From: Mesorhizobium_K sp040049215
Lineage (GTDB): Bacteria; Pseudomonadota; Alphaproteobacteria; Rhizobiales; Rhizobiaceae
Direction of reading: 5' to 3'
Length of the DNA stretch: 64,000 nt
Assembly: GCF_040049215.1 (NCBI RefSeq)
Contig: NZ_JBDZDN010000001.1
Coordinates: 558,001 to 622,000 of the forward strand
Shown here: piece after piece, positions 36,289 through 45,641 of the stretch
Layout of the letters: every line of letters starts with the position of its first letter
Numbering within the stretch: position 1 is the stretch's first letter
Position numbers and translations under genes: made by a program
The notes under the pieces: model-generated
Told to the model about the DNA's origin: nothing
What the model saw: only the letters and a program-made list of their open reading frames with translations
Database searches by the model: none

Positions 36289-37289
36289 GCCAAGCTTCTC
36301 CCGGCGACACGCTTCCACACGATGGGTAGCGCGATGACGACGATCAGCAGCAGGCCGATGAAGATCGACATGACGATGCCGGGCACGTTGAGCAGGCCGA
36401 GCCCGAAGGTGACGAGCCCCATGATGAAGGCGGCGAGGACGACGCCCGGGATGCTGCCCGAGCCGCCGAGGATCGAGACGCCGCCGAGCACGACCATGGT
36501 GATTGCCTCGAGCTCGTAGCCCTGCGCGATCGAGGGGCGGGTCGAGCCAAGACGTGAGGTGATGAGCACCGAGGCAATGCCGGCCATCAGCCCGGTGAGG
36601 CAGAACAGGATGAACTTGATGCGTCCGACGCGGACGCCCGAGAACTGCGCGGCTATCGGATTGTTGCCGATAGCGAAGATGCGGCGGCCGAAACTCGTGC
36701 GATGAAGCAGGAAGCCGTAGACAACCGCGGCGGCGAGGAACAGCACCAGCTCGACGGAGACCACCCACCAGACATAGCCCTGGCCGAAGAAGGCGAAGTC
36801 GGCCGGATAGCCCTTGTAGGCCTGGTCGCCGAGGATGATGTAGGAGATGCCGCGGAAGAGGCTCATCGTGCCGATGGTGACGACGATGGACGGCAGGCCC
36901 AGCCTGGTGACCATCGCGCCGTTGAAGGCGCCGCAGGCGAGCCCGACCGAAATGCCGATCAGGACGAGCCCCGGCGTGCCGACGCCGGCCTGGACCGCCA
37001 TGCCCATTAAAGTGGAAGCGAGCGCGATGATGGCGGCGACCGACAGGTCTATCTCGCCGGAGATGATGAGCAGCGCCATGGCGAGCGCAATCAGCGCCTT
37101 CTCCGTGAAGTTGAAGGTGAGGTCGGAGAGCGACCAGGCATTCAGGAAATACGGCGACGCAAAACTGTTGAGGATGAAGATGGCGATGGCGACGACGACC
37201 AGCAGCGCCTCCCAGGAGAAGACAGCCGAACGGAGCGGGTTGTCGAGCCGGTTCGGGATGTTGCGGGGCGAGTGGACGACGTCGCTCAT
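36285..37289 (-). CDS. rhaQ: Rhamnose ABC transporter permease RhaQ
   Basis: Inner-membrane permease of the CUT2 (ribose-type) ABC importer for rhamnose. The 334 residues show about eight to ten helices and BPD_transp_2 motifs: ISGEIDLSVAAIIALAS, VTIGTMSLFRGISYIILG and GVVLAAFIMGLVTFGL. It overlaps both rhaP and rhaU by ATGA. The name follows the R. leguminosarum order T-P-Q-U-K; P and Q are otherwise similar paralogs. Confidence 0.9.
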   Translation of the reverse strand: MSDVVHSPRNIPNRLDNPLRSAVFSWEALLVVVAIAIFILNSFASPYFLNAWSLSDLTFNFTEKALIALAMALLIISGEIDLSVAAIIALASTLMGMAVQAGVGTPGLVLIGISVGLACGAFNGAMVTRLGLPSIVVTIGTMSLFRGISYIILGDQAYKGYPADFAFFGQGYVWWVVSVELVLFLAAAVVYGFLLHRTSFGRRIFAIGNNPIAAQFSGVRVGRIKFILFCLTGLMAGIASVLITSRLGSTRPSIAQGYELEAITMVVLGGVSILGGSGSIPGVVLAAFIMGLVTFGLGLLNVPGIVMSIFIGLLLIVVIALPIVWKRVAGRSLA

Positions 37290-38263
37290 GCGGCCCCTGC
37301 TTTCCTGAGGATGATGCGGCCCTGCTTGCGTTCGCCGCGCGCGTTGAGCACGACGGCAAGGATGATGGCGCTGCCGGAGATCGCCATCTGCCAGAAGGGC
37401 GATACGTTGATGACCGGCAGCGCGGACTGGATGATGCCGAGGAAGATCGCGCCGAGAACCGCGCCGCCGACAGAGCCGATACCGCCGGCAATCGAGATAC
37501 CACCGATGACGCAGGCCGCGATGATGGAGAGTTCGTAGCCGTTGGCGACCTCGACGGAAGCGATGACGTAGCGCGACACCCAGAGATAGCCGGAAAGGCC
37601 GGCAACCATACCGGAGATGCAGAAGGTGATGAATTTGGTGCGGCCGACGTCGATGCCGGCATAGACGGAGGCGGTGGGGTTGACGCCGATGGCGTAGATC
37701 GAGCGGCCGAGCGGCGTGCGGGTCATCAGCAGAAAGAAAGCAGCGATGACGAGGATGGCGATCCAGGATAGCACCGGAATGCCGGCGAGGCTCGCGCGCT
37801 GGAAGTTGATGAAGGCCGGGCTCATCTGGTCGGCATTGACCCAGGCGCCGCCGGAAAGGACGAAGGTTGCGCCGCGATAGATGGTGAGCGTGCCGAGCGT
37901 GACGACGATCGAGGGAATGTCGAGCTTCCAGACGAGCAGGCCGTTGACCGAGCCGAGCACGAGGCCGATGGCGAGTGCGGCGGCGATAATGAGTGGGAGC
38001 GGCAGGGCAGGGAAGGCGGCGTTGAGCATCGCCACCGCCATGCCGGTGAAGGCGAGGTTCGCCGCCATCGACAGGTCGATCGAGCGCGTGAGGATGACAG
38101 CCATCTGCCCGAGCGCCAGGATCATCAGGATCGAGGTGTCATTGAAGACGGTGGCGAGGTTGCCCGGCCGCGCGAAGCCGGGGAAGCGCGCGGCAACGAG
38201 GCCGATCATCGCGGCGATGGCGGCGACCAGCCAGACCTCGCGGTTCTTGAACAGCGCTCTCAT
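37286..38263 (-). CDS. rhaP: Rhamnose ABC transporter permease RhaP
   Basis: The second CUT2 permease, 325 residues, beginning MRALFKNREVWLVAAIAAMI. Conserved segments LTRSIDLSMAANLAFTGMAV, VTLGTLTIYRGATFVLSGGA, AACVIGGISIAGGIGSVGGA identify it. The start at 38263 overlaps the rhaT stop (ATGA); the open frame extends further upstream but only as antisense-like sequence. It presumably forms a heterodimeric channel with RhaQ. Confidence 0.9.
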   Translation of the reverse strand: MRALFKNREVWLVAAIAAMIGLVAARFPGFARPGNLATVFNDTSILMILALGQMAVILTRSIDLSMAANLAFTGMAVAMLNAAFPALPLPLIIAAALAIGLVLGSVNGLLVWKLDIPSIVVTLGTLTIYRGATFVLSGGAWVNADQMSPAFINFQRASLAGIPVLSWIAILVIAAFFLLMTRTPLGRSIYAIGVNPTASVYAGIDVGRTKFITFCISGMVAGLSGYLWVSRYVIASVEVANGYELSIIAACVIGGISIAGGIGSVGGAVLGAIFLGIIQSALPVINVSPFWQMAISGSAIILAVVLNARGERKQGRIILRKAGAA

Positions 38264-39807
38264 GCGGCGATCCCCGCAGCAGTCTGCACGAGCGTTTCGG
38301 CGTCGAGGTTCTTGTTGTCGTAGATCGCGGCGATACGCCCCTCGCGCATGACCACTACGCGATCCGACATGCCGAGGATTTCCGGCAGTTCGGACGAGAC
38401 CATGATGACGGAAAGCCCTTCGGCGACGAGTTCCGCCATGAAACCGTGCACGGCGGCCTTGGATCCGATGTCGATGCCCTTGGTCGGCTCGTCGAGGATG
38501 ATGACCTTGGGCGTGGTGGCAAGCCACTTGGCGATGACCACCTTCTGCTGGTTGCCGCCCGACAGCGTGCCGACATCCTGGCTGAGAGAGGAGGCGCGCA
38601 GGTCGAGCCGGCCGGTGTAGCGCCGCGCGAGGTCGAACTCTTCCTTCAGGCGAAGAACGCCGGATTTCGAGGTGCGCTGGAGCGACGGCAGCGAGACATT
38701 CTTGAAGATCGGCATGCCGATCACGACGCCCTGCTTGCCGCGCTCTTCCGGTACGTAGACGATGCCGGCTTCGATCGCGTCGGCGGCGGATTTCGGCTGG
38801 ATGGCCTTGCGGTCGAGTGAGATCGCGCCGCGGCTCGTCCTTGTGATGCCGAAGATCGCCTGCATGACTTCGCTTCGCCCGGCTCCGACCAGCCCGTAGA
38901 AGCCGAGGATTTCGCCCCTGCGAAGCTCGAAGGAGATGTCGTCGAACTCGGTCGGATGCGACAAGTTGGAGACGGCGAGCACCGGCGCACCGATGTTGGG
39001 AGTGCGCTCGGGAAAGATGTGGTCGACCGCGCGGCCGACCATCATCTTGACGATGCCACCTTGCGTGGCGTCGGCGAGCAGACCTTGGCCGACCATCTCG
39101 CCGTCGCGGAAGACGGTGTAGCGGTCGGCGATGTGGAAAATCTCATCGAACTTGTGGCTGATGAAAAGGATGGCTTTGCCCTCGCTCTTCAGGAACTCGA
39201 TGAGCAGGAAAAGCTCCTCGATCTCCTTGGCGGAGAGTGCGGCGGTCGGCTCGTCCATGATGACGATCTGCGCGTCGATCGACATGGCGCGCGCCACCGC
39301 GACGAGATGCTTGTTGGCGATGCCGAGGTCGCGCAGCCGCGCGTTCTCGTCGATATGGCCGGCATGCATCGTGTCGAGCACTTCGCGCGCATTGGCGCGC
39401 ATCGTCTTCCAGTCGATCGTGCCGAAACGCGTACGCGGCGCATGGCCGAGGAAGATGTTTTCGGCGACCGACAGATCGTCGAACAGCACGGTCTCCTGAT
39501 GGATGGCGGTGATGCCGTGCTCGAAAGCCTTGTGAGCGGTGGAGAGCACAACGTCTGTGCCGTCGACGCTGATCTCGCCGGTATCGGGTTGATAGATGCC
39601 AGTCAGGATCTTGACTAGGGTGGACTTGCCGGCGCCGTTTTCGCCGATCAGCGCGGTGACCTGGCCCGGATAAAGCGACAGGCTGACATTGTGGAGCGCG
39701 CGCACGCCGGGAAAGGATTTCGACACGCCGGCAAGCACGAGCCGCGGCGCGGTGGCCGGCGGGGGCGCTTTCAGATCGGCTGTCGGGGCTGTGGTGTGCA
39801 TATCCAT
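38260..39807 (-). CDS. rhaT: Rhamnose ABC transporter ATPase RhaT
   Basis: A 515-residue tandem ATPase powering rhamnose import. The first nucleotide-binding domain has LIGENGAGKSTLVKILTGIY, its ABC signature is degenerate, and its Walker B is VIMDEPTAALS; the second has GLVGAGRSEVMQAIFG, LSGGNQQKVVIAKWLA and ILDEPTKGIDIGSK. The start is set at ATG 39807; a longer frame upstream is not family-like. The 70-bp gap to rhaS contains a stem-loop. Confidence 0.93.
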   Translation of the reverse strand: MDMHTTAPTADLKAPPPATAPRLVLAGVSKSFPGVRALHNVSLSLYPGQVTALIGENGAGKSTLVKILTGIYQPDTGEISVDGTDVVLSTAHKAFEHGITAIHQETVLFDDLSVAENIFLGHAPRTRFGTIDWKTMRANAREVLDTMHAGHIDENARLRDLGIANKHLVAVARAMSIDAQIVIMDEPTAALSAKEIEELFLLIEFLKSEGKAILFISHKFDEIFHIADRYTVFRDGEMVGQGLLADATQGGIVKMMVGRAVDHIFPERTPNIGAPVLAVSNLSHPTEFDDISFELRRGEILGFYGLVGAGRSEVMQAIFGITRTSRGAISLDRKAIQPKSAADAIEAGIVYVPEERGKQGVVIGMPIFKNVSLPSLQRTSKSGVLRLKEEFDLARRYTGRLDLRASSLSQDVGTLSGGNQQKVVIAKWLATTPKVIILDEPTKGIDIGSKAAVHGFMAELVAEGLSVIMVSSELPEILGMSDRVVVMREGRIAAIYDNKNLDAETLVQTAAGIAA

Positions 39808-39832
39808 ATCCGCCCCGGCGGGGTCGAGAGGG

Positions 39833-39856
39833 GCGGCGGGTGAAAGATCCCGCCGC
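39833..39856 (-). promoter_or_regulatory. Intercistronic stem-loop between rhaS and rhaT
   Basis: GCGGCGGG (39833-39840) and CCCGCCGC (39849-39856) form a perfect 8-bp stem with an 8-base loop. It follows the rhaS stop by 21 bp with no T tract. Such hairpins after binding-protein genes usually protect the upstream mRNA and reduce read-through, giving more RhaS than transporter core. Confidence 0.55.
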
Positions 39857-39877
39857 ACCGGTGAGAATAGACCCAGA

Positions 39878-40873
39878 TCAGTAGATCTTCGAGAATTCCT
39901 CGATGTTGGTCTTGTCGAACTGGAAGGGCGCAGCCATCGCAGCCGAATTGGTGTCGTCGAGCGTGATCGAGCCGACACGGCCGATCGAGATGGTTGCGCC
40001 GGGCTTCGCCTCGGCCTTCTTGGTCGCGAGCTGATACGAGATCTGCACGGCCGAGTAGCCGAGGTCGATCGGGTTCCAGAGCGCGACGGCCTGCGACGAG
40101 CCGTTGTCGATGAACTTCTTGAACTCGGACGGCAGCGCGAGGCCGGTGACGTTGATCTTGCCGATCAGGTTCTGGTCGGTCACGACCTGCGCCGCCGCGA
40201 CGACGCCGACCGTGGTCGGAGCGATGATCGCCTTAAGGTTCGGGTACGAGGAGATCAGGCCCTTGGCCTCGTTGGTCGACTTCACCGAGTCATCGTCGCC
40301 ATAGACGGTGGCGACGAGGTTGATCTTCGGGAACTTCTCCGGCAGCACCTTCTTGGCCGCTTCGATCCAGGCGTTCTGGTTGGTGGCGGTCGACGAGGCC
40401 GACAGGATTGCGACGTCGCCGCCTTCCGGCAGGTAGTCGGCCGCGAGCTTGATGATCGTCTCGCCGATCAGATTGGTATCGGATGGGTTCAGGTGAACCT
40501 GGCGGCCTTCCTGAGCGACGCCGGAGTCCCATGAGATCACGGTGATGCCGCGGTCCATCGCCTTCTTCAGCGCCGGAACCAGCGCGTCGGGATCGTTGGC
40601 GGAGATGGCGATGGCATTCACCTGCTGCGCGACCAGTGAGTTGATGATTTCGATCTGGCCTTCGGCGGTGGCCGAGGTCGGGCCGGTGTAGATCACCTCG
40701 ACGTCGCCGAGCTCCTTGGCAGCTTCCTGGGCGCCCTTGTTGGCGGCGTCGAAGAAGCCGTTGCCGAGCGACTTCACCACCAGGCCGATCTTGATCGGCT
40801 CGGCATTGGCAGCCGTCGCGAACATCGCCACGGAAATCGCTGCCGTCATCATCAGCTTTTTCAAAATGCTCAT
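39878..40873 (-). CDS. rhaS: Rhamnose-binding periplasmic protein RhaS
   Basis: Substrate-binding protein of the rhamnose importer. The 331 residues begin with a signal peptide (LKKLMMTAAISVAMFATAAN, cleaved after ANA) followed by a ribose-binding-type fold: IGLVVKSLGNGFFDAANKGA, NAIAISANDPDALVPALKKA, ISWDSGVAQEGRQVHLNPSD, and DVAILSASSTATNQNAW. A GGGAGG ribosome site precedes the ATG. It follows rhaR by 55 bp. Confidence 0.93.
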   Translation of the reverse strand: MSILKKLMMTAAISVAMFATAANAEPIKIGLVVKSLGNGFFDAANKGAQEAAKELGDVEVIYTGPTSATAEGQIEIINSLVAQQVNAIAISANDPDALVPALKKAMDRGITVISWDSGVAQEGRQVHLNPSDTNLIGETIIKLAADYLPEGGDVAILSASSTATNQNAWIEAAKKVLPEKFPKINLVATVYGDDDSVKSTNEAKGLISSYPNLKAIIAPTTVGVVAAAQVVTDQNLIGKINVTGLALPSEFKKFIDNGSSQAVALWNPIDLGYSAVQISYQLATKKAEAKPGATISIGRVGSITLDDTNSAAMAAPFQFDKTNIEEFSKIY

Positions 40874-40928
40874 CGAATATCCTCCCTTGAGCGTTGCATT
40901 ACCATCAGCACTGCGGCGCGGGATTTCC

Positions 40929-41738
40929 CTAAGCCTGCAGCGAAGATTCCTCCCGGCCAGCTGCCGACTTGCGCGCCACGATGAGCGCGACGCCGGCCGT
41001 TTCGAGCATCTTTGCCTCGCGGTCGTCGATGCCCTCGTCGGTGATGACGGTCGCGATGCGCGACAGGCCGCACAGGATCAGGCTCGACCGCAGTCGGAAT
41101 TTCGAGGAATCGACCAGCACGACGAGTTCGTCGGCCTGGTCGACAAGCTTCTGCTCGGCCTGGATGAGCAGCGGATCGGCCTCCATCAGGCCAAGCGGCC
41201 CGAGGCCCTGCGCGCCCATGAACATACGCCGCGCGTAGAAATTGCGCGTCACGTCGTTGTCGAAGGGCGAGAGAATGATGTTCTGCTCGCGATAGATCGT
41301 GCCGCCCGACAGCATCACCGTGTTCTTGGAGTGCTTGAGCAGGTGTTCGGCGATCGGAAACGAATTGGTGAAGATCGGCATGCGGCGGCCGGTGAGGAAA
41401 TGCACCATCTGGAAGGTGGTGGTGCCGCCATTGATGATGATCGGCTCGCCGTCCTTGCAGAGCTCAACCGCCTCACGGGCGATCGCGCGCTTCTGCGCGG
41501 CGTGCAGCGTCTCGTTGACGGAGAACGGCCGGCCGGCGAGGCCGACGAATTGCGGCGGGGAGATCGCCTCGGCGCCGCCACGCACGCGGCGCAGGCGTTT
41601 CTGGACATGCAGGGCGGCGATGTCGCGCCGGATGGTCGCCTCGGACGATTCCGTCAGGTCGACCATCTCCTGCACCGTCACCACAGGCTTTTCCTGGACG
41701 GCGGACAGGATCAGGCGATGGCGCTCTTTTTCGTGCAT
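40929..41738 (-). CDS. rhaR: DeoR-family regulator of rhamnose catabolism
   Basis: A 269-residue DeoR-type repressor. The N-terminal winged HTH has TVQEMVDLTESSEATIRRDI then AALHVQKRLRRVRGGAE; the C-terminal sugar-phosphate-sensing domain has the DeoR motifs IINGGTTTFQMVHFL, IFTNSFPIAEHLL and LVVLVDSSKF. It is the first gene of the transport operon and divergent from rhaD. GGGAGGA stands 5 nt before the ATG. Confidence 0.9.
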   Translation of the reverse strand: MHEKERHRLILSAVQEKPVVTVQEMVDLTESSEATIRRDIAALHVQKRLRRVRGGAEAISPPQFVGLAGRPFSVNETLHAAQKRAIAREAVELCKDGEPIIINGGTTTFQMVHFLTGRRMPIFTNSFPIAEHLLKHSKNTVMLSGGTIYREQNIILSPFDNDVTRNFYARRMFMGAQGLGPLGLMEADPLLIQAEQKLVDQADELVVLVDSSKFRLRSSLILCGLSRIATVITDEGIDDREAKMLETAGVALIVARKSAAGREESSLQA

Positions 41739-41781
41739 GGTTCCTCCCGTGCAGGCTCATCTACGCATCAGGCGCAAGCAG

Positions 41782-41854
41782 TGTCAATCATTTCCGATCA
41801 TGATTTCTCTTTGTGCAGTGCAGTGTGATCGGATTTGATCGTTTGTGATTGACA
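41782..41854. promoter_or_regulatory. Nested inverted repeats in the rhaR-rhaD promoter region
   Basis: Outer arms TGTCAATCA (41782-41790) and TGATTGACA (41846-41854) and inner arms TCCGATCA (41793-41800) and TGATCGGA (41826-41833) are exact reverse complements. They lie between the divergent rhaR and rhaD starts, the expected position for RhaR operators, and may allow DNA looping between two half-operators. Confidence 0.65.
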
Positions 41855-41927
41855 ACAACCCAGCACGGTGTGATTTTGCGGAAAACAGCGCGCTTGCCAT
41901 TGGCGCGTTCTACGGGAGGTTTCACCG

Positions 41928-44030
41928 ATGCTCGACAAGCGCACCCCCGCGCGCCTCGCCAATCTTTGGGACGACGAAAAAGCCTCAGACCTGAGCGAGC
42001 CGGAGCGTCTGGTATACCGCTCCAATACGCTCGGCTCCGACAAGCGCGTGACCAATTACGGCGGTGGCAACACCTCGTCGAAGGTCCGGCAGAAGGACCC
42101 GCTGACCGGCGAGGATGTCGAGGTGCTCTGGGTGAAGGGATCGGGCGGCGACAGCGCCTCGATCAAGCTCGACGGTTTTGCCACGCTCTACATGGACAAA
42201 CTGCGCGCGCTGAAGGGGCTCTATCGCGGCGTCGAGCACGAGGACGAGATGGTGGGCTATTTGCCCCACTGTACCTTCGCGCTGAATCCCCGCGCGGCCT
42301 CCATCGACACGCCGCTGCACGCCTATGTGCCGCGCGCGCATGTCGATCACATGCACCCGGACGCAATCATTGCGATCGCGGCAGCGAAGAATTCCAAGGA
42401 ACTGACCAGGGAAATCTTCGGCGACGCGATCGGCTGGCTGCCATGGAAGCGGCCGGGCTTCGAGCTCGGCCTGTGGCTGGAAAAATTCTGCAAGGAAAAC
42501 CCCGAGGCCAAGGGCGCGATCCTTGAAAGCCACGGCCTGTTTACCTGGGGCGACACGCAGAAGGAATGCTACGAAACCACGATCTCGGTGATCAACGAGG
42601 CGATGGCCTGGTTCGAGCGCGAGAGCAAAGGCAAGGCGATTTTCGGCGGCGCGGTGGTGCCGTCGCTGGAGCCGGAGGCGCGGCGTGCCATCGCAGCGCG
42701 GCTGATGCCTGAGATCCGCGGCCTTATCTCGAAGACGAGCCACAAGGTCGGCCATTTCGACGACTCGCCTGAAGTGCTGGAGTTCGTGAATTCCAGGGAT
42801 CTGCGGGTATTGGCGCCGCTAGGCACCTCCTGCCCCGACCATTTCCTGCGCACGAAAATCCGGCCGCTCCTGATCGAGTTCGATCCGGCCAAACCCGATG
42901 TCGATGCGGTGATCGCTAGGCTGCCCGAGGACGTCGCCGCCTATCGTGTGGGCTACCAGGCCTACTACGACCGCTGCAAGCATCCGGATTCGCCACCCGT
43001 CCGTGACCCGAACGCCGTGGTCTACCTGATGCCGGGCGTCGGCATGGTCACCTTCGCCGGCGACAAGGCGACGGCGCGCATCTCCGGCGAGTTCTACGTC
43101 AACGCGATCAACGTGATGCGCGGTGCGTCGACCGTCTCGTCCTATGTCGGCCTGCCGGAGCAGGAAGCCTTCGACATCGAATACTGGCTGCTCGAGGATT
43201 TGAAGCTGCAGCGGCTGCCAAAGCCGAAGTCGCTGGCGGGCAGGATCGCGCTGGTGACCGGCGGCGCCGGCGGCATCGGCCGCGCCACGGCGACACGCCT
43301 GCTCGGCGAAGGCGCCTGCGTCGTGCTCGCCGATATCGACGAGCAGGCGCTCTCCGCCGCGCATGAAGAGCTCGGCAAGCGGTTCGGAGCCGACTTCGTC
43401 CGCTCGGTCAAAGTGGACGTGACGAAGGAAGACGCCGTCATCGGCGGCTTCGCCGAAATGGCCGTCGAATATGGCGGCATCGACATCCTCGTGTCGAATG
43501 CCGGACTCGCCTCATCCGCCCCGATTGAGGAAACCACGCTGGCGCTCTGGAACAAGAATATGGACATTCTCGCGACCGGCTATTTCCTGGTCAGCCGCGA
43601 GGCGTTCCGGCTGTTCCGTGCGCAGGAAATTGGCGGCAATGTGGTGTTCGTCGCGTCGAAGAACGGGCTCGCGGCCTCGCCCAACGCCGCCGCCTATTGC
43701 ACCGCCAAGGCGGCCGAAATCCATCTCGCCCGCTGTCTCGCACTGGAAGGCGCGGAAGCCCAGATTCGCGTCAACGTGGTCAATCCCGACGCTGTGCTGC
43801 GCGGTTCGAAAATCTGGACCGGCGAGTGGAAAGAACAGCGAGCCGCGGCCTATAAGATGTCGACCGACGATCTGGAGGAGCACTACCGCTCGCGCTCGAT
43901 GCTGAAGCGCTCGGTATTTCCCGAAGACATCGCCGAGGCGATCTATTTTTTCGCGTCGGAAATGTCGGCAAAATCGACCGGCAACATCATCAACGTCGAC
44001 GCGGGCAACGCGCAGAGTTTTACGCGCTAG
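41928..44030 (+). CDS. rhaD: Bifunctional rhamnulose-1-phosphate aldolase / lactaldehyde dehydrogenase
   Basis: A 700-residue fusion. The N-terminal class II aldolase part (residues about 20-420) contains the metal-site segment ARAHVDHMHPDAIIA and splits rhamnulose-1-phosphate into dihydroxyacetone phosphate and lactaldehyde. The C-terminal SDR part begins ALVTGGAGGIGRATATRL near residue 443 and has the catalytic AAYCTAKAAEIH; it is expected to oxidise lactaldehyde. This fused enzyme is the rhizobial form. GGGAGG precedes the ATG; rhaI follows after 24 bp. Confidence 0.93.
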   Translation: MLDKRTPARLANLWDDEKASDLSEPERLVYRSNTLGSDKRVTNYGGGNTSSKVRQKDPLTGEDVEVLWVKGSGGDSASIKLDGFATLYMDKLRALKGLYRGVEHEDEMVGYLPHCTFALNPRAASIDTPLHAYVPRAHVDHMHPDAIIAIAAAKNSKELTREIFGDAIGWLPWKRPGFELGLWLEKFCKENPEAKGAILESHGLFTWGDTQKECYETTISVINEAMAWFERESKGKAIFGGAVVPSLEPEARRAIAARLMPEIRGLISKTSHKVGHFDDSPEVLEFVNSRDLRVLAPLGTSCPDHFLRTKIRPLLIEFDPAKPDVDAVIARLPEDVAAYRVGYQAYYDRCKHPDSPPVRDPNAVVYLMPGVGMVTFAGDKATARISGEFYVNAINVMRGASTVSSYVGLPEQEAFDIEYWLLEDLKLQRLPKPKSLAGRIALVTGGAGGIGRATATRLLGEGACVVLADIDEQALSAAHEELGKRFGADFVRSVKVDVTKEDAVIGGFAEMAVEYGGIDILVSNAGLASSAPIEETTLALWNKNMDILATGYFLVSREAFRLFRAQEIGGNVVFVASKNGLAASPNAAAYCTAKAAEIHLARCLALEGAEAQIRVNVVNPDAVLRGSKIWTGEWKEQRAAAYKMSTDDLEEHYRSRSMLKRSVFPEDIAEAIYFFASEMSAKSTGNIINVDAGNAQSFTR

Positions 44031-44054
44031 CCAGTCCGGCGCGGGAGGAAAGCG

Positions 44055-45347
44055 ATGAGCGAAACGATTATCCCGGCCGATGTCGTAGAAAAGGGCAATG
44101 CGGCGCGTGAAAACGATCTCCGGCGCGACTACGCATCCCTCGGCGAGCGGCTCGACCGGCGCGGCATTGCCATCGACGCCATCCGCGACAGGATCGCCGC
44201 CTTCCACGTCGCGATACCGTCCTGGGGCGTCGGCACCGGCGGCACGCGTTTCGCACGCTTTCCGGGCGAAGGCGAGCCGCGCGACATATTCGACAAGATC
44301 GAGGATTGCGCGGTCATCCAGCAACTCACCCGCGCCACGCCTGATGTCTCGCTGCACATCCCCTGGGACAAGGCAGACCCGAAGCGGCTGAAGCAGGCGG
44401 CCTCGCGCTTCGGTCTCGGCTTCGACGCGATGAACTCCAACACCTTCGCCGACGCCAAGGACCAGGCGCTGTCCTACAAGTTCGGCTCGCTCAGCCACGC
44501 CGACGCCGGCACGCGCAAGCAGGCGGTCGAGCACAATCTCGAATGCATCGAGATCGGCAGGACGCTGGGCTCGAAGGCGCTGACGGTATGGATCGGCGAC
44601 GGCTCGAATTTTCCAGGCCAGGTCAATTTCGCCAGGTCGTTCGAGCGCTATCTGGACTCCATGCGCGAGATCTATGCCGAGCTGCCTGACGACTGGCGGC
44701 TTTTCACCGAGCACAAGATGTACGAGCCGGCCTTCTATTCGACCGTCGTGCAGGACTGGGGCACCAACTACATCATTGCGCAGGAGCTTGGGCCTAAGGC
44801 CTATTGCCTGGTCGACCTCGGCCACCATGCGCCGAACGTCAACATCGAGATGATCGTGTCCAGGCTGATCCAGTTTAAGAAGCTTGGCGGCTTCCACTTC
44901 AACGATTCGAAATATGGCGACGACGACCTCGATACGGGGTCGATCGATCCCTACCGGCTGTTCCTCGTCTTCAACGAGCTGGTCGATGCCGAGTTGAACA
45001 AGGCCGAGGGTTTCGACCCCGCGCATATGCTCGACCAGAGCCACAATGTGACCGACCCGATCGAGAGCCTGATGCTGTCGGCAGTCGAGGTGCTGCGCGC
45101 CTATGGCGCGGCGCTTCTGGTCGACCGGGCGGCGCTTGCCGGCTACCAGGATGGGAACGATGCGCTGATGGCGACCCAGACGTTGAAGGCAGCGTTCCGC
45201 ACGGACATTGACCCGATCCTTGCCATGGTGCGGCTGCTGGCCGGCGGCGCGATCGATCCGGTCGCAGCGTATCGAGCGAGTGGCTATCGCAAGAAGGTGG
45301 CGGCGGAACGGCCGACGGTGGCGTCCGGAGGCGGCGGTATAGTCTGA
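44055..45347 (+). CDS. rhaI: L-rhamnose isomerase, rhizobial RhaI type
   Basis: Converts L-rhamnose to L-rhamnulose. The 430 residues belong to the xylose-isomerase-like TIM-barrel rhamnose isomerases: FHVAIPSWGVGTGGTRFARF, LHIPWDKADPKRL, LTVWIGDGSNFPGQVNF, FTEHKMYEPAFYSTVVQDWG, LVDLGHHAPNVNIE and FHFNDSKYGDDDLD supply metal and substrate ligands. GGGAGG precedes the ATG. It ends the rhaDI operon. Confidence 0.93.
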   Translation: MSETIIPADVVEKGNAARENDLRRDYASLGERLDRRGIAIDAIRDRIAAFHVAIPSWGVGTGGTRFARFPGEGEPRDIFDKIEDCAVIQQLTRATPDVSLHIPWDKADPKRLKQAASRFGLGFDAMNSNTFADAKDQALSYKFGSLSHADAGTRKQAVEHNLECIEIGRTLGSKALTVWIGDGSNFPGQVNFARSFERYLDSMREIYAELPDDWRLFTEHKMYEPAFYSTVVQDWGTNYIIAQELGPKAYCLVDLGHHAPNVNIEMIVSRLIQFKKLGGFHFNDSKYGDDDLDTGSIDPYRLFLVFNELVDAELNKAEGFDPAHMLDQSHNVTDPIESLMLSAVEVLRAYGAALLVDRAALAGYQDGNDALMATQTLKAAFRTDIDPILAMVRLLAGGAIDPVAAYRASGYRKKVAAERPTVASGGGGIV

Positions 45348-45641
45348 GATCGCGCCCCATGGAAGACATTCTGCGACGAGGCATCAATCGTCGCTTATTT
45401 CCCATTCAGTTTTCCATTTTGCTCGCCTAGGATGTCTGCTCTCAGCATGCAACAAATCTGATCTGGGTGGCCGATATGAGGCGCATAGCTGTCGGGCAGC
45501 TTTGCGAGGTCTTCCTCGCTGCGGAGGCTGTTCCCTCCATCCGCAACGCCCCGGTCGCCAAACAGCATCTCTTGATCAAACTCGCGAACAATCCGATACC
45601 AAATGTTCGTACAGCACCAAGTCTGTTTGAGGTCTTCCAAT

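Noticed and set aside
35968..37662. 564-codon minus-strand frame running through rhaU and opposite-phase rhaQ/rhaP sequence
   Set aside because: Only the last 106 codons (RhaU) are family-like; the rest is an out-of-frame reading of the permease genes.
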